From positions 124,001 to 188,000 of the forward strand of contig CAJQUW010011283.1 in assembly GCA_907163375.1 (NCBI GenBank): a DNA stretch of 64,000 nucleotides, read 5' to 3'. Positions 45,081-55,611 of this stretch are shown piece after piece; position 1 is the stretch's first letter, and each line of letters starts with the position of its first letter. Under the pieces are notes generated by a model. It searched no databases and was not told the DNA's origin. It worked only from the letters and a program-made list of their open reading frames with translations. Source of the DNA: Prostheceraeus crozeri (taxonomy: Eukaryota > Platyhelminthes > Polycladida > Euryleptidae). Position numbers and translations under genes: made by a program.

Positions 45081-47000
45081 TAGGCCCGCTATATGCATGC
45101 ACAGTTTCACATATCAAAAACACTACACATCAACAAATTGAAAAAATTAAATGATAGCTTGCTTGTGAAGAATTCCATAATTATAATCCAAACATTGAAC
45201 ACATACAAACGTAGATCACGACAACGCTTCTTTACTCTACAAAATTCATCAAAATCATAGGAATTTTGTTTTGATGAAAGTTCGAAAAACATATTTTTTC
45301 AATTACTTCCGAATAACATTTCATATCAATTTCTTGTTTGTTTTCAAGTGCTCCAAACGATCTGAGATTTCACACCAAAAGTTGTCAAAGTGCATCTGAA
45401 TCAACTGAAAGTTGCCCTATTTCAACAACACCATTCAAATTCCTTGGTTGAACAGTGGATATGATAAAGCATCCTCAGCGGTTCTGCATTTGTCTCTGTA
45501 TAACTGCGTATGATTCCATGATTACACGAATGATGGCAAAAACAGCTGCTTCCCAATTGCCCAGCATTCTCTATCCCGACAATGTTCTTCAGTCCGCCAG
45601 GTTGAATAGTAGCCTCATGCTTGTAGCATTGAAGCTGATAGTATAAGCGTCGACACGGTGTCTTAATTAAGGAGTCTTGCGATAACGCACCTAATATAAG
45701 TGCTATTGTTGCTAAATCTTAGAGGAGACGTCCAAGAAACAAGAAGTGGAATCAAAATTAACGCTGATTGATATCGTTGCTTTTTACAATAGCTACTTTG
45801 GAATCAAACCGAATCACTAAGCCGTAAAACAGTTTGCTAATCATCATTAAAAATCGATGGAATCAATTCACAACTTAACACAGAAAATAAATAGATATTC
45901 AGGGAATGCTGTGAATACTATACCCGCCACGCCACTGGAATTTATTCTTATTATAAAAATGTCTATGCAATAAATCCTCTTAGTGAACATTTTAATTTGA
46001 GCCTATACAGCCCTACGTATATTCTCACTTTCAAGAGGCTATGCATCTTAAATGTACAGGACCGCACTTGGTCGGGTTTGAGCGTCCAGGATTAAGCGGT
46101 CGAAACGCGATCGTCCTGACCAAGTTCCTGTTGATGACCTCATTAAAAATAGTCAAATAATTTGTATGCATATTTTGTACAATCCTATTTCACGTTTTAA
46201 CTTAAGGAACTAATATTAATTCTCTTACACACTTGATAGACTTTAGATAGCGTAATCCCGCTGTGTTATTAGCTAGATCTGGTATTTTGATTGGAAACAG
46301 ACCTGTCCTCTTATCATCTGAATGGGCAGACTGTTAAATAGGATCTTTTCAATATATAAGGGATAAACATAATTTTGAACAGAACGACTTACTCACCAAT
46401 TCATTACACATGAGGAGAGGAGAAGCGTTGTTTGTCCTTCTAGTAAGCATTTTTTAAATTTTTAGACATTTTAGGATATAAAAATTTTCTTTTAAATCAT
46501 ATTTTGTACCTATTGAAAAGTAACTAGTCATTAGCTTGTTTTTTTAAACTTTGTTACCTTGACGCACTTTGCTACGTTGAATTTACAGTATGGTGACTTT
46601 TTTTGAGCACTCTGTACATTTTATTTCTGTGCATATTGGCATAATATATTTTCGGCCATCCTCGCAGTTGACTTCTTCCTAGATTATATTTTAGAAGCGA
46701 AGGCGATAATGTTGTTGTCATCGACCACGTTTATCCTTCATTCACACATTCTAACGTTTTGATCACTCATTTGTTACTTTGAAATTACAATCGGCAAACA
46801 TCAGAAAACAGGTAAATTCATTAGCGGGAACCTGGTGTACGACGTGGCTTATCGGTGTCTGAGCCGCCGATCAGGCGATATGTGATTAGGACCGAAGGAG
46901 ATAAAGAGATAAGAACGCCTCTGTCGTCAGCCCCTCAATACTGCCGCATAGGACAGAATTTTAAGAAATATGATCGCCGCAAACACAGAGAAAGTTTTCG
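45081..47000. other. No gene recognised
   Basis: An AT-rich stretch. An imperfect inverted repeat (GACCGCACTTGGTCGGG with CCTGACCAAGTTCC) lies near 46,070-46,130. No domain-bearing frame is seen. The segment ends at the piggyBac right-end motif. Confidence 0.5.
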
Positions 47001-47019
47001 TGGCTCGCTCTGCGAGCCA
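47001..47019. promoter_or_regulatory. Palindromic motif at the right end of piggyBac 1
   Basis: TGGCTCGC-TCT-GCGAGCCA, followed by TGCCGCAGTGAAGGGG and TTAA. It is the counterpart of the motifs at 36,847-36,912. Confidence 0.5.
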
Positions 47020-47340
47020 TGCCGCAGTGAAGGGGTTAACTGCATTGAATTTTAGGTTTCAATGAGCTTATGGAAATCTACCTATATTTGTTTACAAGAA
47101 GTGTATAAAGATAGAAGAATAATTAATCGGGGACGCTCATTGACCGCAACCAAAGCCTCGCTAGGGAAATCAAAATTAACCAATATAGAACTGACTCCGC
47201 TCTGCGCCAACAGGAAGCGGATATCGCTTTCGTACGTGCACGTACGAAAGCAAGATGCACTGGTACATTTTGTTATTCTCGATTTGTACATACGCTTTTG
47301 TAGGGAAAATCTCTTCGCTTTCGTATCGTACAGTTTACAG

Positions 47341-48362
47341 TGTACCTTCACCACATAGAAACCAAAGCCCTTAGCAAATTATCTTGGAAACCTGAATTAT
47401 ATAAAAGATACATCGACGATGTCATCATAGGTCCTGTAGAATATGATGACCAAATTATTTCACAAATTGAAAATGAATTCAATAAAGTTACGCCTGCCAT
47501 TAAATTTACCACTGAAATAAACCCACCAGAACGCGGTTTAAATTTTCTAGATCTTACGATCTATACTGACAAACAAACCATTTCTTTCTCGTGGTTTCAG
47601 AAAACCTGTTATTCGAGGATAAATATGCAGAGTGACTCGTATGTCCCAGAACATATCAAAAATAATTTCGTTCAGTCTCGTCTAAAAGATATACAGAGTC
47701 TTTGTTCTACTGAGGAACACTACGTAAAATCACGCAATAAATTTCTAAATCAAATAGAAAAAATGGCCACAAAAAGAAAACTTTCAGGCAACCAAAAAAC
47801 AAAAAAAAAGAAAATAGACGATAAAATACAACCGAATTTGATACTTCCTTTTATTAATAATCAGTGCCATAGGAAATTAAGAAAACTTATGAATAAACAC
47901 AAGTTGAGAGGAAATCTAGTTAGTCAACCCAATAAAACGATTGCCAGTTACCTCAAACCAAAAAATGATAACCGCAACACATGTGACTGCGAAATTTGTA
48001 GAAAAATTGGCCCAAAATATATGTGCACAGATAAATATGTTGTATATCAATATACGTGTAAAACATGTAGAGAAAGTTATATTGGAAAGACTGCGAGACC
48101 GTTTAAAATCAGACACCGTGAGCACACATATGCGGTTAGGAATAAGAGTCTAAATAATGCTATAAGCCTGCACGCAAATCTTCATCAAATGTACGACATA
48201 GACAATTTTGATATCGAAATCCTCAGCAGAAAAACTAACAGCCGTGATATTACTATTGAAGAATGTAGAAGCATCAAATTAAATAAACCCAAGATCAATC
48301 GCAAGCAAGAAGTTATTGATTATCCGCTGATTAGCGGCACTCAAACCCGTGTTCAGTTTTGA
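47341..48362 (+). pseudogene. Truncated Penelope-like polyprotein (reverse transcriptase end, GIY-YIG)
   Basis: An open frame of about 340 codons with no proper start. It contains KRYIDDVIIGP (reverse-transcriptase YxDD motif), a basic linker and a C-terminal GIY-YIG endonuclease (VVYQYTCKTC, ESYIGKTARPFKIRHREH). One A fewer near 47,763 and one A more near 47,808, compared with the full copy, shift about 17 codons into another frame and back. It is part of the upstream pLTR, so probably not a protein source. Confidence 0.85.
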
Positions 48363-48589
48363 TTAATATTCTCCACACAACTGCACTGCACGTACAGCAG
48401 TCATGCATTTAAGTGAGAGACGCAGCGACTGGCGGTTTATTCCAACACACCGTGAAGAAGGCTGAAGGCCGAAAGATCTTGTGTGACCTGAACTATTTTA
48501 TTTTTTAACCTCTCACCAGAAAAATATACGGAGCCGCACTGAAAAGTGTTTTTTGTTCCTCTTTTATTTTAAAAAAGGGATAAAATCAT
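47341..48589 (+). repeat. Upstream pLTR of the Penelope-like element (5'-truncated copy)
   Basis: Matches 57,063-58,309 almost base for base, including the untranslated tail ending GGGATAAAATCA. It starts inside the reverse-transcriptase region. A partial copy placed directly upstream of a full copy is the pLTR arrangement of Penelope-like elements, where it supplies the promoter and 5' leader. Confidence 0.9.
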
Positions 48590-48591
48590 CA

Positions 48592-48796
48592 ATGCTCCCG
48601 ACAAAATTGGTGAAATACATACGTGATGCCACGGGAATCTCAGAAATTCATCGTGCGAACTCAACTCGGTTTGTCAACACACAACTGAAATATGCAAGAG
48701 TATTCTGCCACATACTATTCATCGGAAGCTGCTTGCAATCATACTGCATCCCTAAGTACATCAAGGGGAAGATCAACTTGGATGGATATATGGACA
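48592..48796 (+). CDS. Penelope-like polyprotein, N-terminal part
   Basis: From ATG 48,592, this segment encodes a short basic N-terminus, then a region with RFVNTQLKYARVFCHILF and LQSYCIPKYIKGK, as is usual upstream of reverse transcriptase in this family. It runs in frame to ATGGACA at 48,790-48,796, where the long-TIR transposon enters. The same frame resumes at ATGGACA 55,612-55,618. Confidence 0.8.
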
Positions 48797-49428
48797 TAGG
48801 GTGGAGCGAAAAAAACTTTTTTTCGAATTTGAAGATGCTTGGGGTCTCAATCTACGTGAACGGGTAATTTAGGGTGCCACACCAAATTTCATGGATGGTT
48901 AGAGGTCCCACACTGAGCTTGAAAATGATTAGGTAGGCCTAAAAATCGATTTTTTTCGATTTTTTTTAATTCAAAATTCAAAGTAGCTTGGGTCTAGAAT
49001 GATTCTGTTGGGTTATATGAACAACATATTCAAATTTGAGACGATTTGAAGAAGGTCTTCAGGTCCTACACTGAGGTCAAAAAGTCCCAAAATTGACAAA
49101 AAAATCAAAAATTTTCCAGTTTTTTAGATCAAGTGATACATAAGATACAATTGCGACGTAGCTTGGGGTTTGAAAACACTTATTGGGTCTGAAGCAACAA
49201 CATACTAAAATTTGAGACGATTTGAACAAGTTCTTCAGGTCCCACATTGAGATCAAAAAAAGTCCCAAAAATTACAAAAAAGCAAAAAAATTACAACATT
49301 TTAGAAATGATTTTGCTTAACGTCAAAATATGATGTAGCCTGGCGTTTGAAAACATACCTAAGGACTGAAGAAACAATATGGTAAAATTTGAGACGATTT
49401 GGGCATTTTCTTCTGGTTCAACAACGAT
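48797..49428. repeat. Left terminal inverted arm
   Basis: Pairs with 52,011-52,640 almost completely. Both arms contain A/T homopolymer-rich runs and a recurring GGTCCCACA/CTGAGG...GAGACGATTTGAA pattern about every 110 bases, so each arm is itself a degenerate tandem repeat. Confidence 0.9.
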
Positions 49429-49899
49429 TTCTAAATCAGAGAAGAAAATTAAAATATTTTGTTTATGTTTGCATTTTTTGAATTTGCGGGACTTTCATCT
49501 TTCCTTCAGCGGGATATCGATTTCTCGTGTTTTGATTTGTTATCTGGTGAGTATCGAAAATTCATACGTACAGTACAAGTGAATAGAGCTGAATTAATGA
49601 GAGTATAACTACCAATTGATGAAATGTTTACCGAGTAGAACAAGAAACTTATTAATGAGACTAATAAGAAGGTAATGCCGTATTATAGCTAGTTACTTGT
49701 ACAGTACGTGTAATCTCTGTGGCAATATATGGCGCTGCCATGTTTAGAAGATATTCAATACAAAGGCATACAGCCTTGTAGGTGCTGTCGCATGGCTGGT
49801 ACTCGTATGGCTAAACAACTGGAATGGCTTAGCATAAATTGAATGATCAACAGTGATTAGGCTACAACTCTTCTGTCCATGAATGATTCAGCAAAAAAA

Positions 49900-49979
49900 G
49901 CAGCGGGTGGGAATCGACCATAGGTCCAGTGGCGCTCGCTGATCAGTGACTTAGTGCACTCAGCTACCCACTCATCGCC
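49900..49979 (-). other. tRNA-like sequence (possible SINE head or tRNA relic)
   Basis: Read on the minus strand it has GGCGATGAGTGGG, then TAGCTGAGTGC (like an A box) and, about 45 bases on, GGTCGATTCCC (like a B box one base short). It then closes with CCCGCTGC. A folded tRNA is imperfect and the anticodon arm is not convincing. It may be a decayed tRNA gene or a tRNA-derived SINE piece inside the transposon. Confidence 0.35.
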
Positions 49980-50150
49980 AAGGTAGATGTAGTTTTTGGG
50001 ATCTTTTGGTTTTGGCTTTCTACTTCATCAAATATCAGTAATGTCTATCTTCTCTAAAAAATTACATCAGAATGAATTTTAATGTCATCATGCTATGATT
50101 GCTGATGTATGTATACAAATTGTGTGCAGTGTGCTTCACGCTCGCAGGTA

Positions 50151-51595
50151 ATGGCAAGTTCGTCGTCGGGGAACCTGCTCAGTACTCGAAGTGCACCGGC
50201 TACCGACAAAGGGTGATGTTCTCTTACATTATCAATGCGTTCGCTTTGACCTCAGAAAAGATGAAGGCTCGAAAAATGAACCGCAGGTCCAGGATATTCT
50301 ACCAATTTGTTGTTTGGATATCAAGAAGATATGGAATTGTGCTACCATTCCAGTTATTACAGAAGAAAGGATTATGTTCAAGTTGCGAGAGCTTCACAAG
50401 GAATACAATACTATTATAAAGCAGCCAACAGGACGAAAGGAATCCCCAGCTTACTTGAAGAGGTTGACACTATTCAAAAATGACTGCTCAAACTTGTTTG
50501 ACATTGCTGCTTGCAAGTGTTACATCAAAGATTCAAGCAATAAATGTCATTGTGATCTATCTCGAACGGCAAACCATGAAAAGCTTGTGCTAAATACGAA
50601 AATATCTCTCCTCTAGCGTTTTATTTTATTCCTTGCAGGTTCCAACAGAAGAAAAGGCCTTTTTACATGATCAGGGGACAACCCGGCAGATGGTGATTGG
50701 CGCACTGGACCGATCCACAACGAGAAGGAGGAACCTACGATCTAAAAGAAACGCGTATGAGAAAAGTCTAAGGTCACAGCCACAGTCTTCAAAGGATTCT
50801 ATCATGGATCTAGATATGGACTTGGACATTGATATGTCACTATCGGCTTATAATTCTGCTGATGAGGATGAAGCTGACATCTTGTGACATCCACGTTACG
50901 CATCGAGCCCTAAGTCGAATTCTGAACAATTCCGATTGCATCTTCCAACAGTGGCTTTATGTGCTGATCGCTATAGCGTACCGGATCGCCAGACAGCTGC
51001 TCTTGTTAGTGCTACTCTGCAAGATGTGAGCCAAGGCGATTCAGATACTTCCTCTGTTATTGACAGATCAAAGATAAGAAGAGAACGGAGTATGCTGAGA
51101 ACCAATCCGATTTCCAATACTTTTCATCAGCTGCGACAGAGAAGTTTAAGAGGTCTCTTCTTTGATGGAAGGAAGGATAAAACTTTATCCTGGGTAAAAG
51201 TTCAGGGCATTTCAAAGAAGGTCGTGTCAGTCGATGAGCACATCACACTACTTAAAGAACCAGGATCTCATTATCTCGGCCACTTTACGGCAGAAAGCGG
51301 AAGCGCGATCTCAATCAAGTCAGGAATTTTCGAATTTTTGACTGATGAAAATGATTGATCCATGGTGCCTGACGTCACGATCCGTGAACTCGCGAAGGAG
51401 AGCTCTCCAGAGGATCTCGCAGAACACATGCAATACCTTTGCCACTCACAGTCTGTTGAGCGTGGAGTCAAAATGACGACAGAGGCGGCTGCTTCCGTAT
51501 GTGGAGGTGATCGTCGATATGCGGTGATACAAACAAAGATTTTGTCTCGAAAGAAGATGGACAGGTTCAATACGAAGAAAGAGTTTAGACAGTAG
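50151..51595 (+). pseudogene. Uncharacterised transposon gene in the long-TIR element
   Basis: From ATG 50,151 a Ser-rich start runs into a frameshift near 50,210. The next part (50,191-50,616) has LRELHKEYNTIIKQ, LFDIAACKCYIKD and Cys pairs. After an acceptor-like TTCCTTGCAG near 50,638, one frame runs 50,639-51,595 with two TGA stops (50,885-50,887 and 51,356-51,358). It includes EEKAFLHDQGTTRQMVIG, ALCADRYSVPDRQTAALV, RGLFFDGRKDKTL and HMQYLCHSQSVERGVKMT. I recall similar sequences as a recurring uncharacterised family in invertebrate genomes but cannot name it. The middle seems deleted between KSGIFEFLT and PDVTIRELA. Confidence 0.6.
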
Positions 51596-52010
51596 CCAAT
51601 TGAGGCAGTGTTTTGGATTTTTCTGAACTGTACATAGTAGAAAATTGTCTCTAGTCTACGTGAAGTCAGGCCCACTGATTTCACGAGCATTGTCAGATAT
51701 GCATTGTTACGAGAAATTGTACATGTATTCAAAAGTTTTGATTTGGTACTATTGCAAAACAGATGATAATACTTGTTTTTTTACAATGGGCTTGGAAATG
51801 ATATTTTATGAATACTGAAAATGCAAATGAGTATGCAGGTACTTGTATGTTAGAAAATCGGTAATAGGCTAGTCCTTGTGCTGCATCATGGGTGTCTTCC
51901 AAGACAAGATAGATCCACATGCAATTTCTTATCTTACACAAGGCAGCTCAATTAATCAAAATATAATTAATTTATTCCTTTCAGATATCGATTTCTTGTC
52001 TAACTTTGAC

Positions 52011-52640
52011 ATCGTTGTTGAACCAGAAGAAAATGTCCAAATCGTCTCAAATTTTACCGTATTGTTTCTTCAGACCTTGGGTATGTTTTCAAACGCCAGG
52101 CTACATCATATTTTGACGTTAAGCAAAATCATTTCTAAAATGTTGTAATTTTTTTGCTTTTTTGTAATTTTTGGGACTTTTTTTGATCTCAATGTGGGAC
52201 CTGAAGAACTTGTTCAAATCGTCTCAAATTTTAGTATGTTGTTGCTTCAGACCCAATAAGTGTTTTCAAACCCCAAGCTACGTCGCAATTGTATCTTATG
52301 TATCACTTGATCTAAAAAACTGCAAAATTTTTGATTTTTTTGTCAATTTTGGGACTTTTTGACCTCAGTGTGGGACCTGAAGACCTTCTTCAAATCGTCT
52401 CAAATTTGAATATGTTGTTCATATAACCCAACAGAATCATTCTAGACCCAAGCTACTTTGAATTTTGAATTTAAAAAAAATCGAAAAAAATCGATTTTTA
52501 GGCCTACCTAATCATTTTCAAGCTCAGTGTGGGACCTCTAACCATCCATGAAATTTGGTGTGGCACCCTAAATTACCCGTTCACGTAGATTGAGACCCCA
52601 AGCATCTTCAAATTCGAAAAAAAGTTTTTTTCGCTCCACC
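52011..52640. repeat. Right terminal inverted arm
   Basis: Reverse complement of 48,797-49,428, ending CGCTCCACC at the piggyBac 2 junction. The missing outer bases CTA are found after piggyBac 2 at 55,609-55,611. Confidence 0.9.
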
Positions 52641-52659
52641 TTAACCCATTACCGCCCAA

Positions 52660-53056
52660 TGTTCCACATATGGAACAATTTTTTGAATCACAATTATAAG
52701 CATAAGAAATATTTTTAAGTATCATTTGAGCATGCAGATATTAGAAGCATGATGCAAATAAATTCAACAATGCCTGGTAAAGCATTTTGTTTCAATTGCG
52801 TTCTGTCCAAAGAAATTTGAAATTTCGGAAATTTTCAAAATTTATCACTGAAACTTGTTTTCCCACTTCTGTCCATAAAAAAATAAGGTAAGTCAAACTT
52901 TTCTCGGATTACAATTTCTACATTAGTCTGGTGACGTACAATACAATTATTTCATTTATCGTTGCTTTTCTGCGTTCATATTGAGTTTTAGATATGTTGT
53001 TCCATTTCTGGAACATTGGACACTGCATGTATTTTCAAAGTTCCAGTAATGGAACA
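52660..53056. promoter_or_regulatory. Iterated GTTCC-N6-GGAAC palindromes, left side of piggyBac 2
   Basis: TGTTCC-ACATAT-GGAACA (52,660-52,677), TGTTCC-ATTTCT-GGAACA (52,998-53,015) and AGTTCC-AGTAAT-GGAACA (53,039-53,056). The last two are followed by TTGGACAC. The matching right-end copy is at 55,459-55,476. These are candidate transposase sites. Confidence 0.6.
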
Positions 53057-53562
53057 TTGGACACTTAGGGTGTTACATTTTACATAATGCGCTAAATAGT
53101 CAATGTCAAATCTGGATGCTTATCATAGTAAGTTATGCAACACATTCGTGTAGTAGTTGTATAACTTGTAATTTTAACTTACAAGCAGGAACGGATCGCT
53201 CAGATGGTATTTACACAAAAAGGGCTACGCTAAGTAGACTTTCTAAACTGATACTAATCAATTGTTTCATATTGCATTTTCATTGAATCCTATTGTATTA
53301 TCATCTTCATTTGGGGTTACTACAGCTAATTTGTCTTTGCTTACTATAGCAAAAAAAGTTCACCACTGCATCCTGGCCCTGAGGTAGAGATGTTTGCACC
53401 TCTAACTACTGCGCTAAGGTACTTTACTAACACGAGCACAGTAGGAACTTACTTAATTGGAACCAATTTCACCCTCGTCTTACTTATCAATTGTTAGTAC
53501 TTACTCATTTTCTTAATTAATTGAGTACTGATTTAATTCCTGTCTATCTTTTTTTCAGACGG

Positions 53563-55433
53563 ATGCCAAAGAAACTATTTTCAGTCGAAGAAGCTGCGCA
53601 GCTATTGATCGAAAATTCTGACGAAGAATCTGATATTGATTTGGTAATTTTGCCACCTGAGTCCTCACAATATATCTCCGATGAAGATGACATAGCAGAG
53701 GATGATTTATTACCATCTAACATCAAAGATGTGCCAGGTTTGGTTGAAATCCATCAACGGTGGAGAATGCTCATTGCTCAATGCCACAACCAAAGCGTAG
53801 GAAAGTATCGCATCATTGGGAGAAAAGCTCTGCTTTTCGTAATTCGTTACCAGAAGCTGAAGTGACACCCATTGACGAAAGTTTCCCACTACTGGTGGAT
53901 AAAGATGCAATTGAATTATTTAGATTATTCTTTGATCCGACCGTTATAGATCTCTGCTGCACACAGACGAATTTGTATGCCCACCAACACTTAGAACATG
54001 GATTTCATATAAGTGAAAATGAAATTTTTCTCTCCTCAGTGGCTATCACAGTTTACCACAAGAACATCTATACTGGAGTACGAACGAAGATGTAGGAACA
54101 TCATTTGTCTCCGAAAAAATGTCAAAAAACGCTTTAAAGAGATCAAGCGTTTTTTTCATTTAGCCAACAACGCGTCCCTTGGCAATGATGACAAGATGGC
54201 AAAATTAAGGCCAATTTTAGAGATATTTCGAAAAAATATTCAGCAATTTGTATTCTTTTCAAGCAAATTGAGTCTGGATGAACAGATGATACCATATTAT
54301 GGTAGAAATAATGCAAAAATGTGCGTCAAAGGCAAACCGGTGAAATTTGGATATAAGGTCCTGGCTTCGTCATGCGCTTATCCGTTCGATTTCGAAGTCT
54401 CTACTGGGAAGAAAATTGATTCCGAATTACCACTTGGAGAGTCTGTCGTTCAAACATTGACACAGTGTCTTCCAAATAAAAGTGAACATATAATCTACAT
54501 GGACAGATTCTTTTGTTCAACGAAAACGTTCAGACAATGTAGAGAAGACGGATTGCGTTGTACAGGCATTGTAATGGAATCTCGAATTGAAAAATGCCCA
54601 ATTATGTCTAAAGCGGCAATGAAGAAGCTTCCTCGAGGTAGTCACATTGAATTTTCAAGCGATGAAGTTGTTGTTTGCCAGTGGAACGACAGTCGTCCAG
54701 TAGTTGCCATCAGCAATTTCGAATCTGTGAATCCCGTTCACAGTGGTAGTCGTTGGAGTAGAGCCGATCGAAAACGCATACCAGTGCCCATCCCCCATTT
54801 GATTCATAATTACAATCAATGTATGGGCGGCGTGGATCTTCTTGATCGACTCTTGAGCGATTATCGGCCTAAGCTAAGAAATAAGAAATGGTGGTGGAAT
54901 ATTTTTGCCAACTTTTTGAATATGGCCGTCGTCGCTGCATGGCGACTTCATCGTAGCTTGAAAGGAGAAATGAGTCACCTTCAATTTCGGAGGTAAGAAT
55001 AAATAGAATAACAAACAATACATTTAGGCCTACATGTGTTGTGACTACGTAGGGGGTGAATAGTCACACGTTGATAACATATACATGTATAGGCCTAAGC
55101 CTGGAAGGATTTTCTTCTATAAAAGGCCTGGTTTAATTAATAGGGATCAACATAACTAGATAAACGTGCAATGACCAATAGTAAAAACTACATTTGTCTT
55201 ACAGGGCGATTGTTCGATCACTCATGGCAAAGACACCGAGTAAGCTACAACATCCAGGACCCAGCAGGACCCCTTCTCAAACTGAAAGAACAAGCAATTT
55301 TCACTCTGATAAACAATTATCTCATCTGATAAACAAGGACATTGTAAAGTATGCAAAAAAGAACACAAAACGAAAGTGCTCCACTTGTGGTGTCCTTCTT
55401 CATATTGACAGTTTCTCAAATTTTCATTCTTAA
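53563..55433 (+). pseudogene. piggyBac transposase 2, frameshifted, with an intron
   Basis: From ATG 53,563 (after a pyrimidine-rich CAG that could be an acceptor) an acidic N-terminus runs to about 53,760. The reading then changes frame there and again near 54,030. The core frame, 54,013-54,992, has LSLDEQMIPYYGR (first Asp), IIYMDRFFCSTKTF (second Asp) and NYNQCMGGVDLLDRLLSDYRP (third Asp). A donor AG/GTAAGA at 54,992 and an acceptor TTACAG at 55,204 join it in frame to 55,205-55,433. That part ends in a short Cys tail (KCSTCGVLLHIDSF) smaller than a full Cys-rich domain. All catalytic Asp residues are present, but the frame breaks make this copy probably inactive unless they are unrecognised introns. 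Confidence 0.85.
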
Positions 55434-55458
55434 GCATTATATAGTCAGAAGTGTCCAA

Positions 55459-55476
55459 TGTTCCACTTACGGAACA
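55459..55476. promoter_or_regulatory. GTTCC-N6-GGAAC palindrome, right side of piggyBac 2
   Basis: TGTTCC-ACTTAC-GGAACA, preceded by GTGTCCAA (the inverse of the TTGGACAC that follows the left copies). Same motif as at 52,660-53,056. Confidence 0.6.
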
Positions 55477-55611
55477 TCAATGTTTATGATACAGAATTTA
55501 TTTTTTTTCTAATCGTCATTAGTTTGTAGTTGCTTCAGACGGTAGAAGTTTTTGTATCAAAGAAAATTTTAAAAAATAATTGTTTTTCTATTCATGGGCA
55601 GTAATGGGCTA

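Larger units (their letters stand above)
36796..47039 (+). mobile_element. piggyBac-type element 1, with nested insertions
   Basis: The left end is TTAA at 36,796-36,799 followed by CCCTTTCAC. The right end is GTGAAGGGG followed by TTAA at 47,036-47,039. TTAA duplication and CCY-starting ends are hallmarks of piggyBac, and a piggyBac transposase is encoded at 37,159-38,543 and 42,316-42,769. Inside lie a LINE (38,544-42,315) and an hAT-type MITE (44,169-45,072). The 4 kb between the gene and the right end is long for the family, and it contains a second copy of the transposase C-terminus, so fusion of two copies is possible. Confidence 0.75.
48797..55611. mobile_element. Long-TIR DNA transposon of unassigned superfamily (with nested piggyBac 2)
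   Basis: Inverted arms of about 632 bases (48,797-49,428 and 52,011-52,640). The outer tip is TAGGGTGGAGCG, and its right partner is CGCTCCACC plus CTA, the last three bases of which lie at 55,609-55,611 beyond piggyBac 2. A 7-bp duplication, ATGGACA, flanks it (48,790-48,796 and 55,612-55,618). The interior (49,429-52,010) holds a decayed multi-part gene. Superfamily is not assigned; a 7-bp duplication excludes TTAA-, TA- and standard 8-bp hAT-type insertion. Confidence 0.85.

Noticed and set aside
48400-48560. Hammerhead ribozyme in the Penelope pLTR
   Set aside because: Penelope-like pLTRs can carry hammerheads and CTGAAGGCCGAAA looks suggestive, but the conserved CTGANGA core is not met and no paired cleavage-site strand was found. 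A covariance-model search of 48,362-48,590 would settle it.
50885-51358. In-frame TGA codons as selenocysteine
   Set aside because: No SECIS-like context was seen, and the same decay appears in other repeats of the window.
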